In this document: positions 30,295-41,623 of the stretch, one piece after another | Layout of the letters: each line of letters starts with the position of its first letter | How positions within the stretch are numbered: position 1 is the first letter of the stretch | Assembly: GCF_020342435.1 (NCBI RefSeq) | Contig: NZ_CP080504.1 | Coordinates: 697,081 to 761,080, forward strand | Direction: 5' to 3' | Length of the DNA stretch: 64,000 nt | DNA from: Candidatus Vallotiella sp. (ex Adelges kitamiensis) | GTDB lineage: Bacteria; Pseudomonadota; Gammaproteobacteria; Burkholderiales; Burkholderiaceae | Position numbers and translations under genes: made by a program | Notes under the pieces: generated by a model | The model's database searches: none | Seen by the model: only the letters and a program-made list of their open reading frames with translations | What the model was told of the DNA's origin: nothing

Positions 30295-31302
30295 TTAAAA
30301 TGTTTTCATATTATTTATACTCGACATATCCGTTAATTGTTGCAAAAAAATACAGCACTCCGACGGCAAAGGCGCCTCAAATGCTAGTGGCATACCATTA
30401 GCTGGATGCTTAATATTTAGTCGCCACGCATGAAGGAACATACGACTTAATCCTGGCTGAACGCCAGGACGAGCATGATGCTTATTCAATAAAAAATTGC
30501 CGTATTTGTCATCACCAATAATTGGTAAACACAGATGCGCAAGATGCGCACGAATCTGGTGTGTTCTACCAGTCTTTAGTTCTCCCTCTAATAATAAATA
30601 ATTACCTAAACGCTGCCGCAGGTTAAAGACTGTATAGGAGGTTAACCCATCTAACTGAACGCGAACACGCCGCTCGCCGTTAGCATTCAAGTACTTGAAC
30701 AGCGGTGCTTTTACCGCATGGCGCACACCCCACGCTACCGGCCATGAACCATATACACACACCAGGTAGCGCTTATCCATCCGACCTTCGCGAATCTGCT
30801 TATGTAATCCAATGAGTGCAGCACGTTTCTTGGCTAGCAACAGCACACCAGATGTTCCCCGGTCGAGTCTGTGCACTAGTTCGAGCATATTAGCCTGGGG
30901 ACGCGCCGCTCGCATTTGCTCGATAACACCAAAATTTACTCCACTGCCGCCGTGTACTGCAATGGTTGCTGGCTTATTCAACGCAATCAGGTGATCGTCC
31001 TCATATAGCACTGGAAATGTTGCAGCTGGAGCGCTTACTATGGAGTTAGATGGCTGAACCCATATTGGCGGCACACGCACAATGTCAGAGAACTTAAGCC
31101 GGTATGAGGCGTCGATCCGGCTTTTATTAACTCGTACTTCGCCGCTTCGCAAAATTCGATAAATATGACTTTTGGGTATTTTTTTATATATGCGTATGAG
31201 GAAATTGTCGATGCGCTGGCCAGCTGACACGTCATCTACGCGCAGGCATGAAACACAGTTGCCGGCTGAAGCATCTCTCGAAATTTTGCCTAACTTATTC
31301 AT
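30295..31302 (-). CDS. rluC: 23S rRNA pseudouridine synthase RluC
   Basis: RluC isomerises uridines 955, 2504 and 2580 (E. coli numbering) of 23S rRNA. The 335-residue product has an N-terminal S4-like domain (about 28-75: RIDNFLIRIYKKIPKSHIYR and GEVRVNKSRI) and the RluA-family catalytic domain with HRLDRGTSG at residues 144-152, catalytic D147, then GRTHQIRAHLAH. Intact. It is divergent from rne across a 718-base leader region, the usual rluC/rne arrangement in proteobacteria. Confidence 0.96.
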   Translation of the reverse strand: MNKLGKISRDASAGNCVSCLRVDDVSAGQRIDNFLIRIYKKIPKSHIYRILRSGEVRVNKSRIDASYRLKFSDIVRVPPIWVQPSNSIVSAPAATFPVLYEDDHLIALNKPATIAVHGGSGVNFGVIEQMRAARPQANMLELVHRLDRGTSGVLLLAKKRAALIGLHKQIREGRMDKRYLVCVYGSWPVAWGVRHAVKAPLFKYLNANGERRVRVQLDGLTSYTVFNLRQRLGNYLLLEGELKTGRTHQIRAHLAHLCLPIIGDDKYGNFLLNKHHARPGVQPGLSRMFLHAWRLNIKHPANGMPLAFEAPLPSECCIFLQQLTDMSSINNMKTF

Positions 31303-32020
31303 TCTGAATATAATTTATAAGATGGGCAGCACGCTGATAGCGATGTGCCCAGTAAGCCACGGGGTATTTCAGTGCAAGAGCCCGTGCATTATTCTATCTC
31401 GCACACCAGGCCAGCTGCTCGCCTGGAAGATGAGAGCAGCAAGTTGCACGCATGTCGTTGCACGGTGCAGGGATATCGCCCACAGGTGGATTCGGCATCG
31501 TCGATGATAAGCTGGTAACGGAAATTTTGGTTATAAAGAATTTTGTGTCTAGATCACAGTACTCTATATCAGCTAATACGCCATGCGCAGGCTTAGGTAG
31601 ATTGTGAAAAGCATACGAAAAGCAGTTAGACGAGCTGCACGCTCGAACGAGAAAGACATTGAGGTTACGGAATTAATTGTCTGAAACCCCGAAGAAATCT
31701 TTTCCGCGTGCATTTTTGTTCAGGCTGCCGACGGGCAGAAGTAGCTGATACGCTTTGATGCTGGTCTTCAGGCGTTTAATTGCATAATGCGCCGTTGCAC
31801 CACCTACCGGGTTTTGCTGTGCTGTACTTTTGAACTATTCGCAGAAAATTCCCCCGGGACGCTACTTTTACGTTTAGACGCGAGTAGGTCAAGGGAATTC
31901 CCGCCAGACAAAGTTTCCCGCTCCAGCGTGCTTTTTTGACAAAAAGAGGTGGCGTGCTGCTGCTCGTCCGGTTTTAATCTGGAACTGCGGACGGGATGCA
32001 GAGCCGCACTGGAGCCGTTA
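31303..32020 (+). promoter_or_regulatory. Long rluC-rne divergent leader region
   Basis: No protein is encoded in this 718-base region. Both divergent promoters must lie within it. Unlike the eroded gaps, it retains a G+C-rich composition, especially at 31690-31990, which suggests selection on an untranslated leader rather than decay. I could not fix -35/-10 boxes with confidence. Confidence 0.5.
31847..31899 (+). promoter_or_regulatory. Stem-loop in the rne 5' leader
   Basis: AATTCCC (31847-31853) pairs with GGGAATT (31893-31899) and CTACT (31862-31866) with AGTAG (31883-31887), giving a long interrupted hairpin about 120 bases before the rne start. The surrounding stretch 31690-31990 is clearly richer in G+C than other non-coding DNA here. 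In E. coli RNase E controls its own mRNA through structured leader RNA; a similar role here is inference. Confidence 0.5.
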
Positions 32021-35000
32021 ATGAAACGTATGTTGTTCAACGCAACGCAGCAGGAAGAGTTGCGTGTGGCGATCGTCGATGGACAAAAACTAATCGACAT
32101 TGATATTGAAACCGCCGGACGCGAGCAGCGTAAGGGCAATATCTATAAAGGAGTGGTCACACGAATTGAGCCGTCGCTTGAAGCATGCTTCGTCAATTAC
32201 GGCGAGGATCGACATGGTTTTTTGCCATTTAAAGAGGTTGACCGACAATATTTTAAGAATTGCACCGCAATACGCTCTATACGTATCCAAGACGCTCTAC
32301 GCGAGAGTCAGGAGCTAATCGTCCAGGTTGAAAAAGAAGAGCGCGGTAATAAAGGCGCTGCACTGACCACTTTTATCTCATTAGCCGGCCGTTATTTAGT
32401 ACTGATGCCTAACAATCCACGGGGTGGTGGTGTATCCCGACGTATTGAGGGCGATGATCGAAAAGAATTACGAAAAACGCTGGCACAGCTCGAATTACCA
32501 AACGGTATGAGCATGATCGCGCGAACCGCGGGCATCGGTCGTTCTGCTGAAGAACTTCAGTGGGACTTAAATTACTTATTGCAATTATGGCGTGCTATTG
32601 AAACAACGGCAAACGGGTCGCGCGCGCCACTGCTTATCTATCTTGAATCAAGCTTAGTAATCCGTGCAATTCGTGATTGCTTCCAGCCTGATATTGGCGA
32701 GATCCTAATTGATACACAGGATATCCATGATCAAGCTCGCTCGTTTATGGAAGTGGTAATGCCGGATAATCTTGGTAAGATAAAACGCTATCATGATGAC
32801 GTGCCTTTGTTCTCTCGATTCCAAATTGAGCACCAGATCGAGACCGCATATTCTCGTATCTTGCCTCTACTATCAGGCGGCGCTGTTGTAATCGACCACA
32901 CGGAAGCATTGGTAGCTATTGATGTAAACTCGGCTCGAGCAACTAGGGGTGCCGATATCGAAGAAACAGCATTGCGCACAAACCTAGAGGCGAGTGATGA
33001 GATAGCACGCCAGTTACGACTACGTGATTTGGGTGGACTAATTGTGATTGATTTCATCGATATGGAGTCTTCTAGAAGCCAGCGTGAAGTCGAGCAACGG
33101 TTTAAGGACGCACTTAAGCATGACCGAGCCCGCGTTCAAATGGGCAAGATTTCGCGTTTCGGACTCATGGAGCTGTCACGTCAACGGCTACGTCCAGCCT
33201 TATCCGAGAGCAGCCATGTAACCTGTCCGCGTTGTAACGGAACTGGCCACATTCGCGATACTGAATCGTCTGCACTACAAGTATTGCGACTTATTCAAGA
33301 AGAGGCGATGAAGGAGAATACTGCAGCAATCTATTGCCAGGTTCCAGTCGAGGTGACAGCCTTCCTGTTGAATGAAAAACGTCAGGAAATTAATAGAGTT
33401 GAATCGCGTTTTAAGGTTAACGTATTGCTTATTCCAAATAAACATCTCGAAACACCACACTATAAACTCGAACGGCTACGTTATCATGACACGAGACTTG
33501 ACGAACCGCGTGCGTCGTGGCGCATGGCTGAAGAGGCGGCTCGCGAGTTAGAATTGGAGACTGGTTATAGCAAGCGCGATAATGATATGAAGCCAAAACA
33601 GGAAGCCGCTGTCAGGGGCATCACTCCAGAAGTTCGTGCACCTAGACCTAGCACCGCACCATGCTTAATATCAGAGGTAGCACCGTATACATCGATTTCA
33701 CTGTCAACCGCAGAAAGCGGAGGACTAATCAGATGGCTCAAGCGCATTTTTAGTAAAAAGCTTGCTACTAGATCGACTCAACCTATTAGTGCAAGTACTC
33801 CAATACAGACTCTTAAGAAACATGTTAGTAGTGGGGCTCATCAGAGCACAGAACACAATTTACTATATCAACGCGGTTATTACCCTAGTAATTGTAACGA
33901 GCCGAAATCTCATATTGCCGATCAATCAGGCCGTGAGACTCATCACGATGAACTCGATATAAAAGAGACCGAACACACAGACGGAAACAAGCGGGATGTG
34001 TGCAATATGCAAACCTCTTACCAAGAGCATCAAGCTGAGATTCGCGCAAATGAAAAACAATCGGCGTATATTAAACAGGCAGCGCCCTCCGCTTATATAG
34101 AGCGTACTGAATGGGCTGATCATAATGAGAATAGTAATGAATGTACAGATCGTCGCGAACGCGACGAGCAAGTCATGCATAAGAGATTAGAGCAACTTCC
34201 TGTTAATTTATTACGCGATAAGCAGACGGTCGAACAAGATCAGAGAAAATCAATAAGGGCAACGAATATTAGCGTCACATCAGGAACTAATCTTGTGCGT
34301 GACAGCGAGGAACGTCGACGGCGACGGCGTGGGCGCCGTAGTGTGCGCCGCGGCGAGCACGGCGAGGAAAACCTCAACATGACTCATACTCCAGAAGTAG
34401 CTGAAAGAAAAGAAAAAATAAATCACGCAGCACTGAGCTCTGTAACGAATGCTTCCACTAAATCGATAGATGACGCAGTGTCGACTCGCCAGAATATCCC
34501 TAGATCAGGAGCGGTAGTTGAACATACAGATCGATCTATCACATCTATAAATGCCAATCAATCTTGTGGATATCGCCCAGTACCACCCGCATCTATAGTC
34601 ACTACCCAGCAAGAAGCGTTCATAGGACAGCCTCTTGTTATCGATTCAAATACAGGCTGTCGCATGACCGGTGAAATTTCACGACAACAAGCTCGAACAG
34701 TGCCAACATCAAGAGTAGCAATAACTACTACGACATCAGATCCATTAGCATTAGTAGAATGTGATGAGTCGGTTCTGGTACGAAGTGATAAACTAGAACC
34801 AGCAAGCTCAAAGAGCTCAGACACGTCGACATCAATAATATCAACTCACGCCAACACGTCTGTTGTATCAGATCAAGCCCCAGACACACAATCGAAGGAT
34901 ACAGTGACTAGATACGCTGGAACGTGCTATAGCAAAACTACTGTCGGCAATACAGTGACAGGTGTGCTATCAATCGACACTCTAGCCCCAGTCCTGGAGT

Positions 35001-35164
35001 CTGTTGGACTGGTATGGGTTAATACAGATCCAGATAAGCTACGTGCAGCGGAGAAAGCCCCTAAACCGTCTCAAGAACTATTGGGTACCAGCCGTAAACG
35101 TAAGCCGTTATTTATGCCATCTATAGAATTTATGCAACAAGTTGAGACTCGGCCCAGACCGTGA
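32021..35164 (+). CDS. rne: Ribonuclease E
   Basis: RNase E is the endonuclease that starts mRNA decay and matures rRNA and tRNA, and it scaffolds the degradosome. The start is the ATG at 32021 ([17 protein letters not shown]) with GGAG 7 bases upstream; an earlier in-frame ATG at 31949 lies in the leader. The 1047-residue product has an S1 domain (about 38-120), 5' sensor, DNase I-like site with D301 (AIDVNSA) and D344 (VIDFIDM), and the zinc-link CPRCNGTG (C402, C405). From about residue 510 it is low-complexity and polar, with an arginine-rich RNA-binding patch ([17 protein letters not shown], about 765-780) and a conserved C-terminal tail. The long scaffold half is kept despite genome reduction. 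Confidence 0.97.
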   Translation: MKRMLFNATQQEELRVAIVDGQKLIDIDIETAGREQRKGNIYKGVVTRIEPSLEACFVNYGEDRHGFLPFKEVDRQYFKNCTAIRSIRIQDALRESQELIVQVEKEERGNKGAALTTFISLAGRYLVLMPNNPRGGGVSRRIEGDDRKELRKTLAQLELPNGMSMIARTAGIGRSAEELQWDLNYLLQLWRAIETTANGSRAPLLIYLESSLVIRAIRDCFQPDIGEILIDTQDIHDQARSFMEVVMPDNLGKIKRYHDDVPLFSRFQIEHQIETAYSRILPLLSGGAVVIDHTEALVAIDVNSARATRGADIEETALRTNLEASDEIARQLRLRDLGGLIVIDFIDMESSRSQREVEQRFKDALKHDRARVQMGKISRFGLMELSRQRLRPALSESSHVTCPRCNGTGHIRDTESSALQVLRLIQEEAMKENTAAIYCQVPVEVTAFLLNEKRQEINRVESRFKVNVLLIPNKHLETPHYKLERLRYHDTRLDEPRASWRMAEEAARELELETGYSKRDNDMKPKQEAAVRGITPEVRAPRPSTAPCLISEVAPYTSISLSTAESGGLIRWLKRIFSKKLATRSTQPISASTPIQTLKKHVSSGAHQSTEHNLLYQRGYYPSNCNEPKSHIADQSGRETHHDELDIKETEHTDGNKRDVCNMQTSYQEHQAEIRANEKQSAYIKQAAPSAYIERTEWADHNENSNECTDRRERDEQVMHKRLEQLPVNLLRDKQTVEQDQRKSIRATNISVTSGTNLVRDSEERRRRRRGRRSVRRGEHGEENLNMTHTPEVAERKEKINHAALSSVTNASTKSIDDAVSTRQNIPRSGAVVEHTDRSITSINANQSCGYRPVPPASIVTTQQEAFIGQPLVIDSNTGCRMTGEISRQQARTVPTSRVAITTTTSDPLALVECDESVLVRSDKLEPASSKSSDTSTSIISTHANTSVVSDQAPDTQSKDTVTRYAGTCYSKTTVGNTVTGVLSIDTLAPVLESVGLVWVNTDPDKLRAAEKAPKPSQELLGTSRKRKPLFMPSIEFMQQVETRPRP

Positions 35165-35199
35165 TGAATAGCCCTTGCTTCGGCAAGGGCTATTCATCA
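35162..35199 (+). terminator. rne terminator overlapping the stop codon
   Basis: A perfect 17-bp inverted repeat, tgatgaatagcccttgc (35162-35178) and its complement (35183-35199), closes a TTCG tetraloop. The first three bases of the stem are the rne TGA stop codon. A weak T-rich tail (gttatttag) follows. This is one of the strongest hairpins in the window. Confidence 0.85.
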
Positions 35200-36038
35200 G
35201 TTATTTAGAAAGCTCGCTTTTCGCCCGTAATACAATAAAGACATTATGCTTTAGTAAAACTCTTTCAGACTCATCATATTTAATTAGTATAAAAAATATA
35301 AATTGATATAATTACCCTAGTACACGATTTTATCGCTATGCGAATATATATCGCTTTTACTAACATATAATTTTTACTAACTGTAGTACATCAGCCTAGC
35401 CTAGGCCTTTCATACAAGTTGCGCTCACTACCGCTTAAGCACACGGATATTCTAGGCTCGCGAATAATTCTAACTCTTTCCTTATTTTAAGGAATATCAA
35501 TACTAGGTTGATTGCCGCGAGAAAACACAGTCTATTTATGTTTCTAACGAATAATTTTATCTATTTTCCTTGGCGATAATAACTAATATACTAATTTTAT
35601 GTACCACCTTTTTACTATTATTCTACTAGGCATATTAGCGGTATTTATATACAACAGTATTATTAATACTCTATTAATATAGTCACATGCATTAGTACTC
35701 AATATATACTTAGTTTACCCATTTGAATTATATGTTATACCTACTAGGTAGTACCGCACTGCTTTTTAATAAAAACAAAATTGTGTGCTAAATACGATGA
35801 AGGAAAAATAATTTCTTGGTTAGGGGGTATATATATTAAGTAATACAAGTATTTTACTACGCTCCCTTAACTAAAATAGTCTATAACTAGTGATGGACTA
35901 CTACGTGCGGCATATGAGGTAGCGTTGCTACTGAGTGCACGTCATAGGCGTAAATAGAAGCCTAGTATTAGCTTGCGGGGATCCGTGCATACAATGGGCG
36001 GTACCACTGGTAGAACTAGTATGCACGGCTGAATTAGC
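35200..36038. other. AT-rich gene-free stretch
   Basis: Between rne and rmuC no gene or readable fossil is recognised. Most of it is very AT-rich, like 1-945. The last 100 bases are richer in G+C, but I could not assign them to any family. Confidence 0.45.
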
Positions 36039-37538
36039 TTATTCGTCGCTATTATCTTTTAGAGTTTCAGGCACTTGTTCATCATCGCCCAGAAGTTCTG
36101 AGACCTGCTCTTCAGGCAGTGCTTCGACAACTCGCAGCTTCTTGTTCATCTGCCGTGTCCGGGTTTCAGCTAATTCAATAGATCGAGCAACGGTCGCAAG
36201 CTGATTCTTTGTTTTTGTTAAAACGTCACCGAATTTTCTGAATTCAGTTTTCACTGCACTGAGCACCTGCCATACTTCGCTTGAGCGTTTTTCAATCGCC
36301 AGCGTATGGAAACCCATCTGTAAGCTATTTAATAACGCGGCTAGTGTAGTAGGTCCTGCAATCATGACCCGGTAGTCACGCTGCAATACATCAGTTAGCC
36401 CCGGCCGGCGCAAGATTTCCGCATAGAGCCCTTCTGTCGGCAAGAATAAAATGGCGAAGTCAGTCGTATGTGGCGGTGATACATACTTATCCGTAATCGA
36501 CTTGGCTTCTAGCTTGACGCGCGTTTCTAGTGCTCTAGCAGCCTCTTCAAGGCCAATAGGGTCGGATCGATCCTGCGCTTCGATTAATCGATCATAGTCT
36601 TCACGAGGGAATTTTGCATCGATCGGCAGCCATACTGGCTGTGCATTATATTGATCGCTTGCGTTCCGACCCGGTAACCGAATTGCGAATTCAACACGCT
36701 CATTGCTGAGCGGCACCGTAGCTACATTTTTTACGTATTGATCGATCGTAAGAATCTGCTCAAGTAAAGCCTGAAGTTGAACCTCGCCCCAATTGCCTCG
36801 CATCTTGACGTTTGTCAATACTTTTTTTAGGTCACCGACACCTATAGCGAGGGTTTGCATCTCGCCTAAACCACGATGGACCTGTTCAAGTCGGTCTGAT
36901 ACTAGCTTGAACGATTCACCTAGGCGCTGTTCCAACGTGGCGTTAAGCTTTTCATCAACAACGCATCGCATCTCGTCAAGCTTAGTTGCATTATTTGCCT
37001 CAATATCTTTGAGCTTTTTCTCAAGAGTTGCCCGCACCTCAGTAAGACGTCGCTCATTGCCCTCAGAGATCATGGATAATTGCTGATTCAGCGTATCGCC
37101 GAATCGCTTCCATGCAATCGCCTGTTCCTCGCGCGCATATTGTGCCTGCTGTTGACCAGACAAACGAAACGTATCAATTTGCTGTGCATTACTCTGCGTA
37201 AGTTTACTTAGTTGCTGTGAAAAAATATCAATCTGATTATTTTGCACCGTAGCAATACTGGAGAGTTGTGCTGCTAGTGCCCCTTGTAGTTGGGTAACAC
37301 CGGCACCTATATCTGTTCGGGATACGCTAGCGTTTTCGATTAACTGTGTGCGTAGCTCGCGCTCTAGCCTTTCCTGGGATCGCGCGTTGACATCGCCCAA
37401 TTCACGTAGTCGTTCCGAGAGCGCTTGAAGTATTGCCTGAGTTATCTTACCGGCATCGCCCCGCCATATCGCAGACGCGAGAGTAAATAACGTAATAGTC
37501 AATACCATCACTATAACTACTAAAATAACCGTTAACAT
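36039..37538 (-). CDS. rmuC: DNA recombination protein RmuC
   Basis: RmuC family proteins limit DNA inversions at short inverted repeats and contain a PD-(D/E)XK-like nuclease fold. The 499-residue product has an N-terminal membrane anchor (about 1-23), a long coiled-coil region rich in Q, E and R (about 35-215), and the conserved C-terminal domain with GNWGEVQLQALLEQIL, PIDAKFPREDY, FAILFLPTEGLYAE and TTLAALLNSLQMGF. The acidic C-terminus is variable. Intact. The precise substrate is not known from sequence. Confidence 0.94.
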   Translation of the reverse strand: MLTVILVVIVMVLTITLFTLASAIWRGDAGKITQAILQALSERLRELGDVNARSQERLERELRTQLIENASVSRTDIGAGVTQLQGALAAQLSSIATVQNNQIDIFSQQLSKLTQSNAQQIDTFRLSGQQQAQYAREEQAIAWKRFGDTLNQQLSMISEGNERRLTEVRATLEKKLKDIEANNATKLDEMRCVVDEKLNATLEQRLGESFKLVSDRLEQVHRGLGEMQTLAIGVGDLKKVLTNVKMRGNWGEVQLQALLEQILTIDQYVKNVATVPLSNERVEFAIRLPGRNASDQYNAQPVWLPIDAKFPREDYDRLIEAQDRSDPIGLEEAARALETRVKLEAKSITDKYVSPPHTTDFAILFLPTEGLYAEILRRPGLTDVLQRDYRVMIAGPTTLAALLNSLQMGFHTLAIEKRSSEVWQVLSAVKTEFRKFGDVLTKTKNQLATVARSIELAETRTRQMNKKLRVVEALPEEQVSELLGDDEQVPETLKDNSDE

Positions 37539-38289
37539 ATAGTGTATGTTCCTAGGAATTCAAGATTAATTGGTATCGGCAAGCTTTGTACGTGGGTAAA
37601 TAGATAATTATCTCGATTCACATCAACTTGATGATACGCTTCAAACGTTTCGAATATATCTAGGAAGCATATCCGCCATACTAAACTATTTAGTTCATTA
37701 CTACTCCAGTCTAAATGTATATATAATGTTTCATGCCATGAAAAACTTTATCTTCATCATAAATATCGACATATCATGTCGGATTAACCTTTAAATAAAA
37801 TCTAAAGTATTAGCCTTGGCGTGTGAGAAACACAGTATTCCATCAATCTAGAAAGAAGTATAATAAAATTATGGAAATGTAAATAGCAGCAATTAATTTA
37901 AACTGAGTTTTAGGATATTAGTATAAATTGTCTGAAATTACATTCATTCTAAATAAATGATAAAGCGTAAAATCTGTATATATCCGACATAATATTTCAT
38001 GCTATACAGCACTAAACATTTGAAATTAGCTTGGCTAAGCGCAATCGTGTTATATTCATCGATCAAAACACAGGCACTCAAAATCATCTATAATACTTAA
38101 CTTTAACATATTAGAATATGCGATTGTAAATTGTAGAGAGTTTATGCTTGTGGGGTGGTAGAATAAACACCATAAAAATAGCATCTACTAAGCCCATAAA
38201 CGCACATTATAGTACAGGCTTTTTTAGTTCGAAAACTCCCGGATGTACTGCGCACCAAAATCTCGGTAAGCGCGTCGGGCAATGCCGCG
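37539..38289. other. Gene-free stretch between rmuC and pncB
   Basis: This 751-base AT-rich stretch shows no ORF of note and no fossil I can align. The last 80 bases before pncB's end are richer in G+C without a clear hairpin. Confidence 0.4.
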
Positions 38290-39489
38290 CTATGCGTGCT
38301 TACTCTCCGCTAATGGCACATTAATCTCGAATACCTGACGCAGGTATGTAATGTACGCGGGATCCTCACACATATTTTTTCCCGGCGAGTCAGAAAATTT
38401 TGCAACAGGCTGGCCATTACAGCGGACTATTTTCATCACGATCTGAAGCGGTAAGTAGCCTAAATCATTGGTCAAATTAGTGCCTACACCAAATGCTAGT
38501 TGGCATCGCCCTCGAAAGCGCTCATACAACTTTAGAACCTTTGGGATATCAAGTGCATCAGAAAAGACTAGGATCTTAGTGCGAGGATCGCAGCGATTTA
38601 CTTCGTAGTGTTTCAATAGCTGCTCGCCCCACTTAAAAGGATCTCCTGAATCATGGCGCGCACCATCAAATAGCTTGCAAAAATACATATCAAAGTCGCG
38701 CAGAAATGCGCTCATACCATAGACATCGGACAATGCAATACCTAGATCACCTCGATATTCCTTGGACCATATCTCAAAACCAAAGATCTGAGAATCGCGC
38801 AAACGGGTCCCCAGTGCTTGACATGCCTGTAGATACTCATGCGCCATCGTACCAAGTGGCTTTAACCCATATTTCATCGCGTAGTAGACATTGCTCGTTC
38901 CGGAAAGCTGCTGTCTGAGCCCTGACATCAGCGTTAGGATAACCTCCTCGTGCCACTTCTTCGAAAAACGGCGGCGTGTACCATAGTCCGCAATCTTGCA
39001 ATCGGTATAGTCAGACCTAGAGTTAAGCATTACTATCTTACCTACCAGGCGCGCGCGTCCATCATTGTATGCTGGTGAGCGCTGCGTATTGCGAAAATAG
39101 ACCTCGTTAACAATTGCTAGTACGGGAATCTCGAACAGGATTGTATGTAGCCATGGCCCGCGCACAACGATCTCGATCTCGCCGTTAGCCTTCAGGGAGG
39201 GTTCAATGCGAATATATTTTTCCTTGAGCTCGAATAGTGCAAGGAAATCAACAAAATCGCTCTTAATAAAGCGTAACTGACGCAAGTAATCGAGCTCGTC
39301 ATCAGTGAATTGTAACTGGCATAAATGCCTGATTTGCCCCCGAATCTCGTCGATATATAATGCCAAATTAATACCTCGAGTGCGACAATGGAACCGGTAC
39401 TCGACGCTGGCAGCAGGAAAATGATGCAGCACGACCTGCATCATCGTGAATTTATAGAGATCAGTATCGAGCAACGAAGTGATAATCAT
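38290..39489 (-). CDS. pncB: Nicotinate phosphoribosyltransferase
   Basis: PncB joins nicotinate to PRPP to make nicotinate mononucleotide, salvaging NAD precursor. The 399-residue product has the family N-terminus [21 protein letters not shown], the [15 protein letters not shown] segment with the autophosphorylated-type histidine, [11 protein letters not shown], and [12 protein letters not shown] near the C-terminus. Length matches the bacterial short form (about 400). Intact. If de novo quinolinate genes are missing in this organism, it would make NAD depend on host nicotinate; that cannot be judged from this window. Confidence 0.96.
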   Translation of the reverse strand: MIITSLLDTDLYKFTMMQVVLHHFPAASVEYRFHCRTRGINLALYIDEIRGQIRHLCQLQFTDDELDYLRQLRFIKSDFVDFLALFELKEKYIRIEPSLKANGEIEIVVRGPWLHTILFEIPVLAIVNEVYFRNTQRSPAYNDGRARLVGKIVMLNSRSDYTDCKIADYGTRRRFSKKWHEEVILTLMSGLRQQLSGTSNVYYAMKYGLKPLGTMAHEYLQACQALGTRLRDSQIFGFEIWSKEYRGDLGIALSDVYGMSAFLRDFDMYFCKLFDGARHDSGDPFKWGEQLLKHYEVNRCDPRTKILVFSDALDIPKVLKLYERFRGRCQLAFGVGTNLTNDLGYLPLQIVMKIVRCNGQPVAKFSDSPGKNMCEDPAYITYLRQVFEINVPLAESKHA

Positions 39490-39681
39490 AATCGCTTAGA
39501 CAAAGATAAACAGTAGGGTGGACGCACTGCGTACAAAACATATTAAAGTGTATAACAAACAGATTAGATTAGAGGGGGCTAAATAAAAGCGCAGTAAGCT
39601 ATAAAATACGGATCATGTAGAATAGCGGTGTTTTTATCTTATGCTTGCCAAACCGGAAATACATAGAGTGCAGGAGCTTTC

Positions 39682-40005
39682 ATGACTCACGTTGTAACCG
39701 AAAACTGCATTAAATGCCGCTATACTGATTGCGTTGACGTATGCCCGGTTGACTGTTTTAGAGAAGGTCCGAACTTCCTTGCGATCGACCCAGATGAGTG
39801 CATTGATTGTGCTGTTTGTGTGGAAGAATGTCCGGTTAATGCAATCTATTCAGAAGAAGATATACCCGTAGACCAGCAACAATTTATTCAATTGAACGCG
39901 GAGCTAGCAAAGAATTGGCCTAGCATCACGCGGACTAAGCTTGCTCTACCAGACGCGGAAATGTGGAAAGATGTAAAAGATAAACTGAAACTTCTTGAGA
40001 AATAA
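39682..40005 (+). CDS. fdxA: Seven-iron ferredoxin FdxA
   Basis: This is a small electron-transfer protein with one [3Fe-4S] and one [4Fe-4S] cluster. The 107-residue product has the expected cysteine ligands: C9, C17 and C50 with the 3Fe site, C21, C40, C43 and C46 with the 4Fe site, plus C12 and C25. The C-terminal tail ([17 protein letters not shown]) matches the FdxA family of proteobacteria. An AGGAG ribosome site stands before the ATG. It is followed by tRNA-Asn. The redox partner is unknown. Confidence 0.95.
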   Translation: MTHVVTENCIKCRYTDCVDVCPVDCFREGPNFLAIDPDECIDCAVCVEECPVNAIYSEEDIPVDQQQFIQLNAELAKNWPSITRTKLALPDAEMWKDVKDKLKLLEK

Positions 40006-40115
40006 GCGTAACGGCATGCATAGAGAGCGAGTACATTGATAGAAGTTAATACCCCACTTCCATTTTTGTCTTTGACAAAACGACAATATTCTTAGAGAAT
40101 AGATTTCTATCTTTT

Positions 40116-40191
40116 TCCCCGATAGCTCAGCTGGTAGAGCGTCGGACTGTTAATCCGCAGGTCCCTGGTTCGAACCCAGGTCGGGGAGCCA
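40116..40191 (+). tRNA. tRNA-Asn (GTT)
   Basis: The sequence forms a full cloverleaf: acceptor TCCCCGA with TCGGGGA, D-arm AGCTCAGCTGGTAGAGC, anticodon loop CTGTTAA (anticodon GTT), T-arm CTGGTTCGAACCCAG, discriminator G and encoded CCA. It stands alone about 110 bases after fdxA. Confidence 0.97.
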
Positions 40192-41623
40192 AAACTACTT
40201 AAATAGTATCTAAGTCAATCGTTGTAGCGTTATCGTCAATGTAAACACAAGCATTCATAGCAATTCTTTTTTTACAAAGAGCTTCGACTAATATTGAGCA
40301 TGATCTGTTGTTATGACCCTACTTCAACCGCATGTTGTGCAGCGTATTTTGAGTAAAGTAATAATTAACTATGAGCACTTAAAAATAAATTTTAATTGGC
40401 GTTTTTCGCATAATATAGTCTAGAATATTCCTATAGTGAGCAGATGCTGTAAATCGATACGATACCGTGTAATAGGCCAATCATTAAAGCATTAGTAGAA
40501 AATAGGATGCTAAACCAGCACCTTGTTATGGCGGGCGACTATTTTAGATAGATAGTCTTACTATCTTGATTTTGGTGCCGTGTGTTATTTTGCCACGTAA
40601 TCGCCTAATATTTATACTATAGACTTAGGTAGACGTACGGGTGACTCATCTAGTTACTAGCGTACCACACTAACGCGCTTTATTTTCGAAAGCTTACATG
40701 TGAGCATATATAAATCTCCGATTATTAACTTGTGGGTAAGGCTTTTTCTGATCTAACCATGAATTATATTGTTTATTATATATCTAGCCCGCATACAAAA
40801 AAGAGTCAGAGGCGCGATTAACTTTGCTAAAGATCCAAACTAAAACGTTAATGCCCTGCTAATAAGTTACCTTTTTAAGGTAAGAGCGCTATTGCTATTG
40901 ACAACCGATGTTTTCTTCTTACAACAAAGAATACTAACCTCTTATTAAGATAATGTATGTTGTATGTATGCTTACCTGAAAACATCATTCCATCTTCTCC
41001 CACAGTAATCTTGCTGTATCAGTTAAGTAATAATTGACCAAATTATTTTAGTGTTCAACATTACTGGGGAATCCCACTTAACTTACTGGATTGAGTAGAT
41101 TATTAATTATAAAACTCGGCGGTAATTTATTGCCGCTTTTATAACCTGAACTCTATAGGGTACCTACTCCAGTCGTCTAGATGAATAGTTAATATAAGCA
41201 AACGGTACTATGTAAGTTATTCGTATCATCTATTTACCATTGCTATATAGGTACCTTGGAGGTTGTAGCTAGCACTAGCGCTTATAGAGTTTATGCTGCT
41301 AAGCCTCATAACATTGCTACGTGTAAAAGCAGGTTACACCATATGTAGGTGTAGCTTCACCTACCTAGACCGCCACAACGACAACACTAGTATCAAACTT
41401 ATACAGTTCCGTATAAGGAAACTAACGTCCAGCCCCCTTTCTGAAGCATATGACTTTGCATACTACGGCAAATCGTATAAATACTAACGATAACTTTATA
41501 CTAATAATAGATGAACGAGTAAGAATTCTCTCCTAGACTAAGACAGTCTATTATTATTTAGAATAATGCACTCGCTATTTATAGTTACTATTCTACTTGG
41601 TAAGTAACTCTAGGTGTTAGACC
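40192..41623. other. Gene-free stretch between tRNA-Asn and thyA
   Basis: These 1.4 kb are AT-rich with no recognisable gene. The frame at 41293-41487 looks random. A terminator-like hairpin at 41119-41136 suggests a lost neighbour gene, but I could not identify a fossil. Confidence 0.45.
41119..41140 (+). terminator. Orphan terminator-like hairpin
   Basis: GCGGTAA pairs with TTGCCGC (one G-T wobble) around a TTTA loop, followed by TTTT on the plus strand. It has no intact gene upstream within 900 bases, so it may be a relic. The stem is short. Confidence 0.45.
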
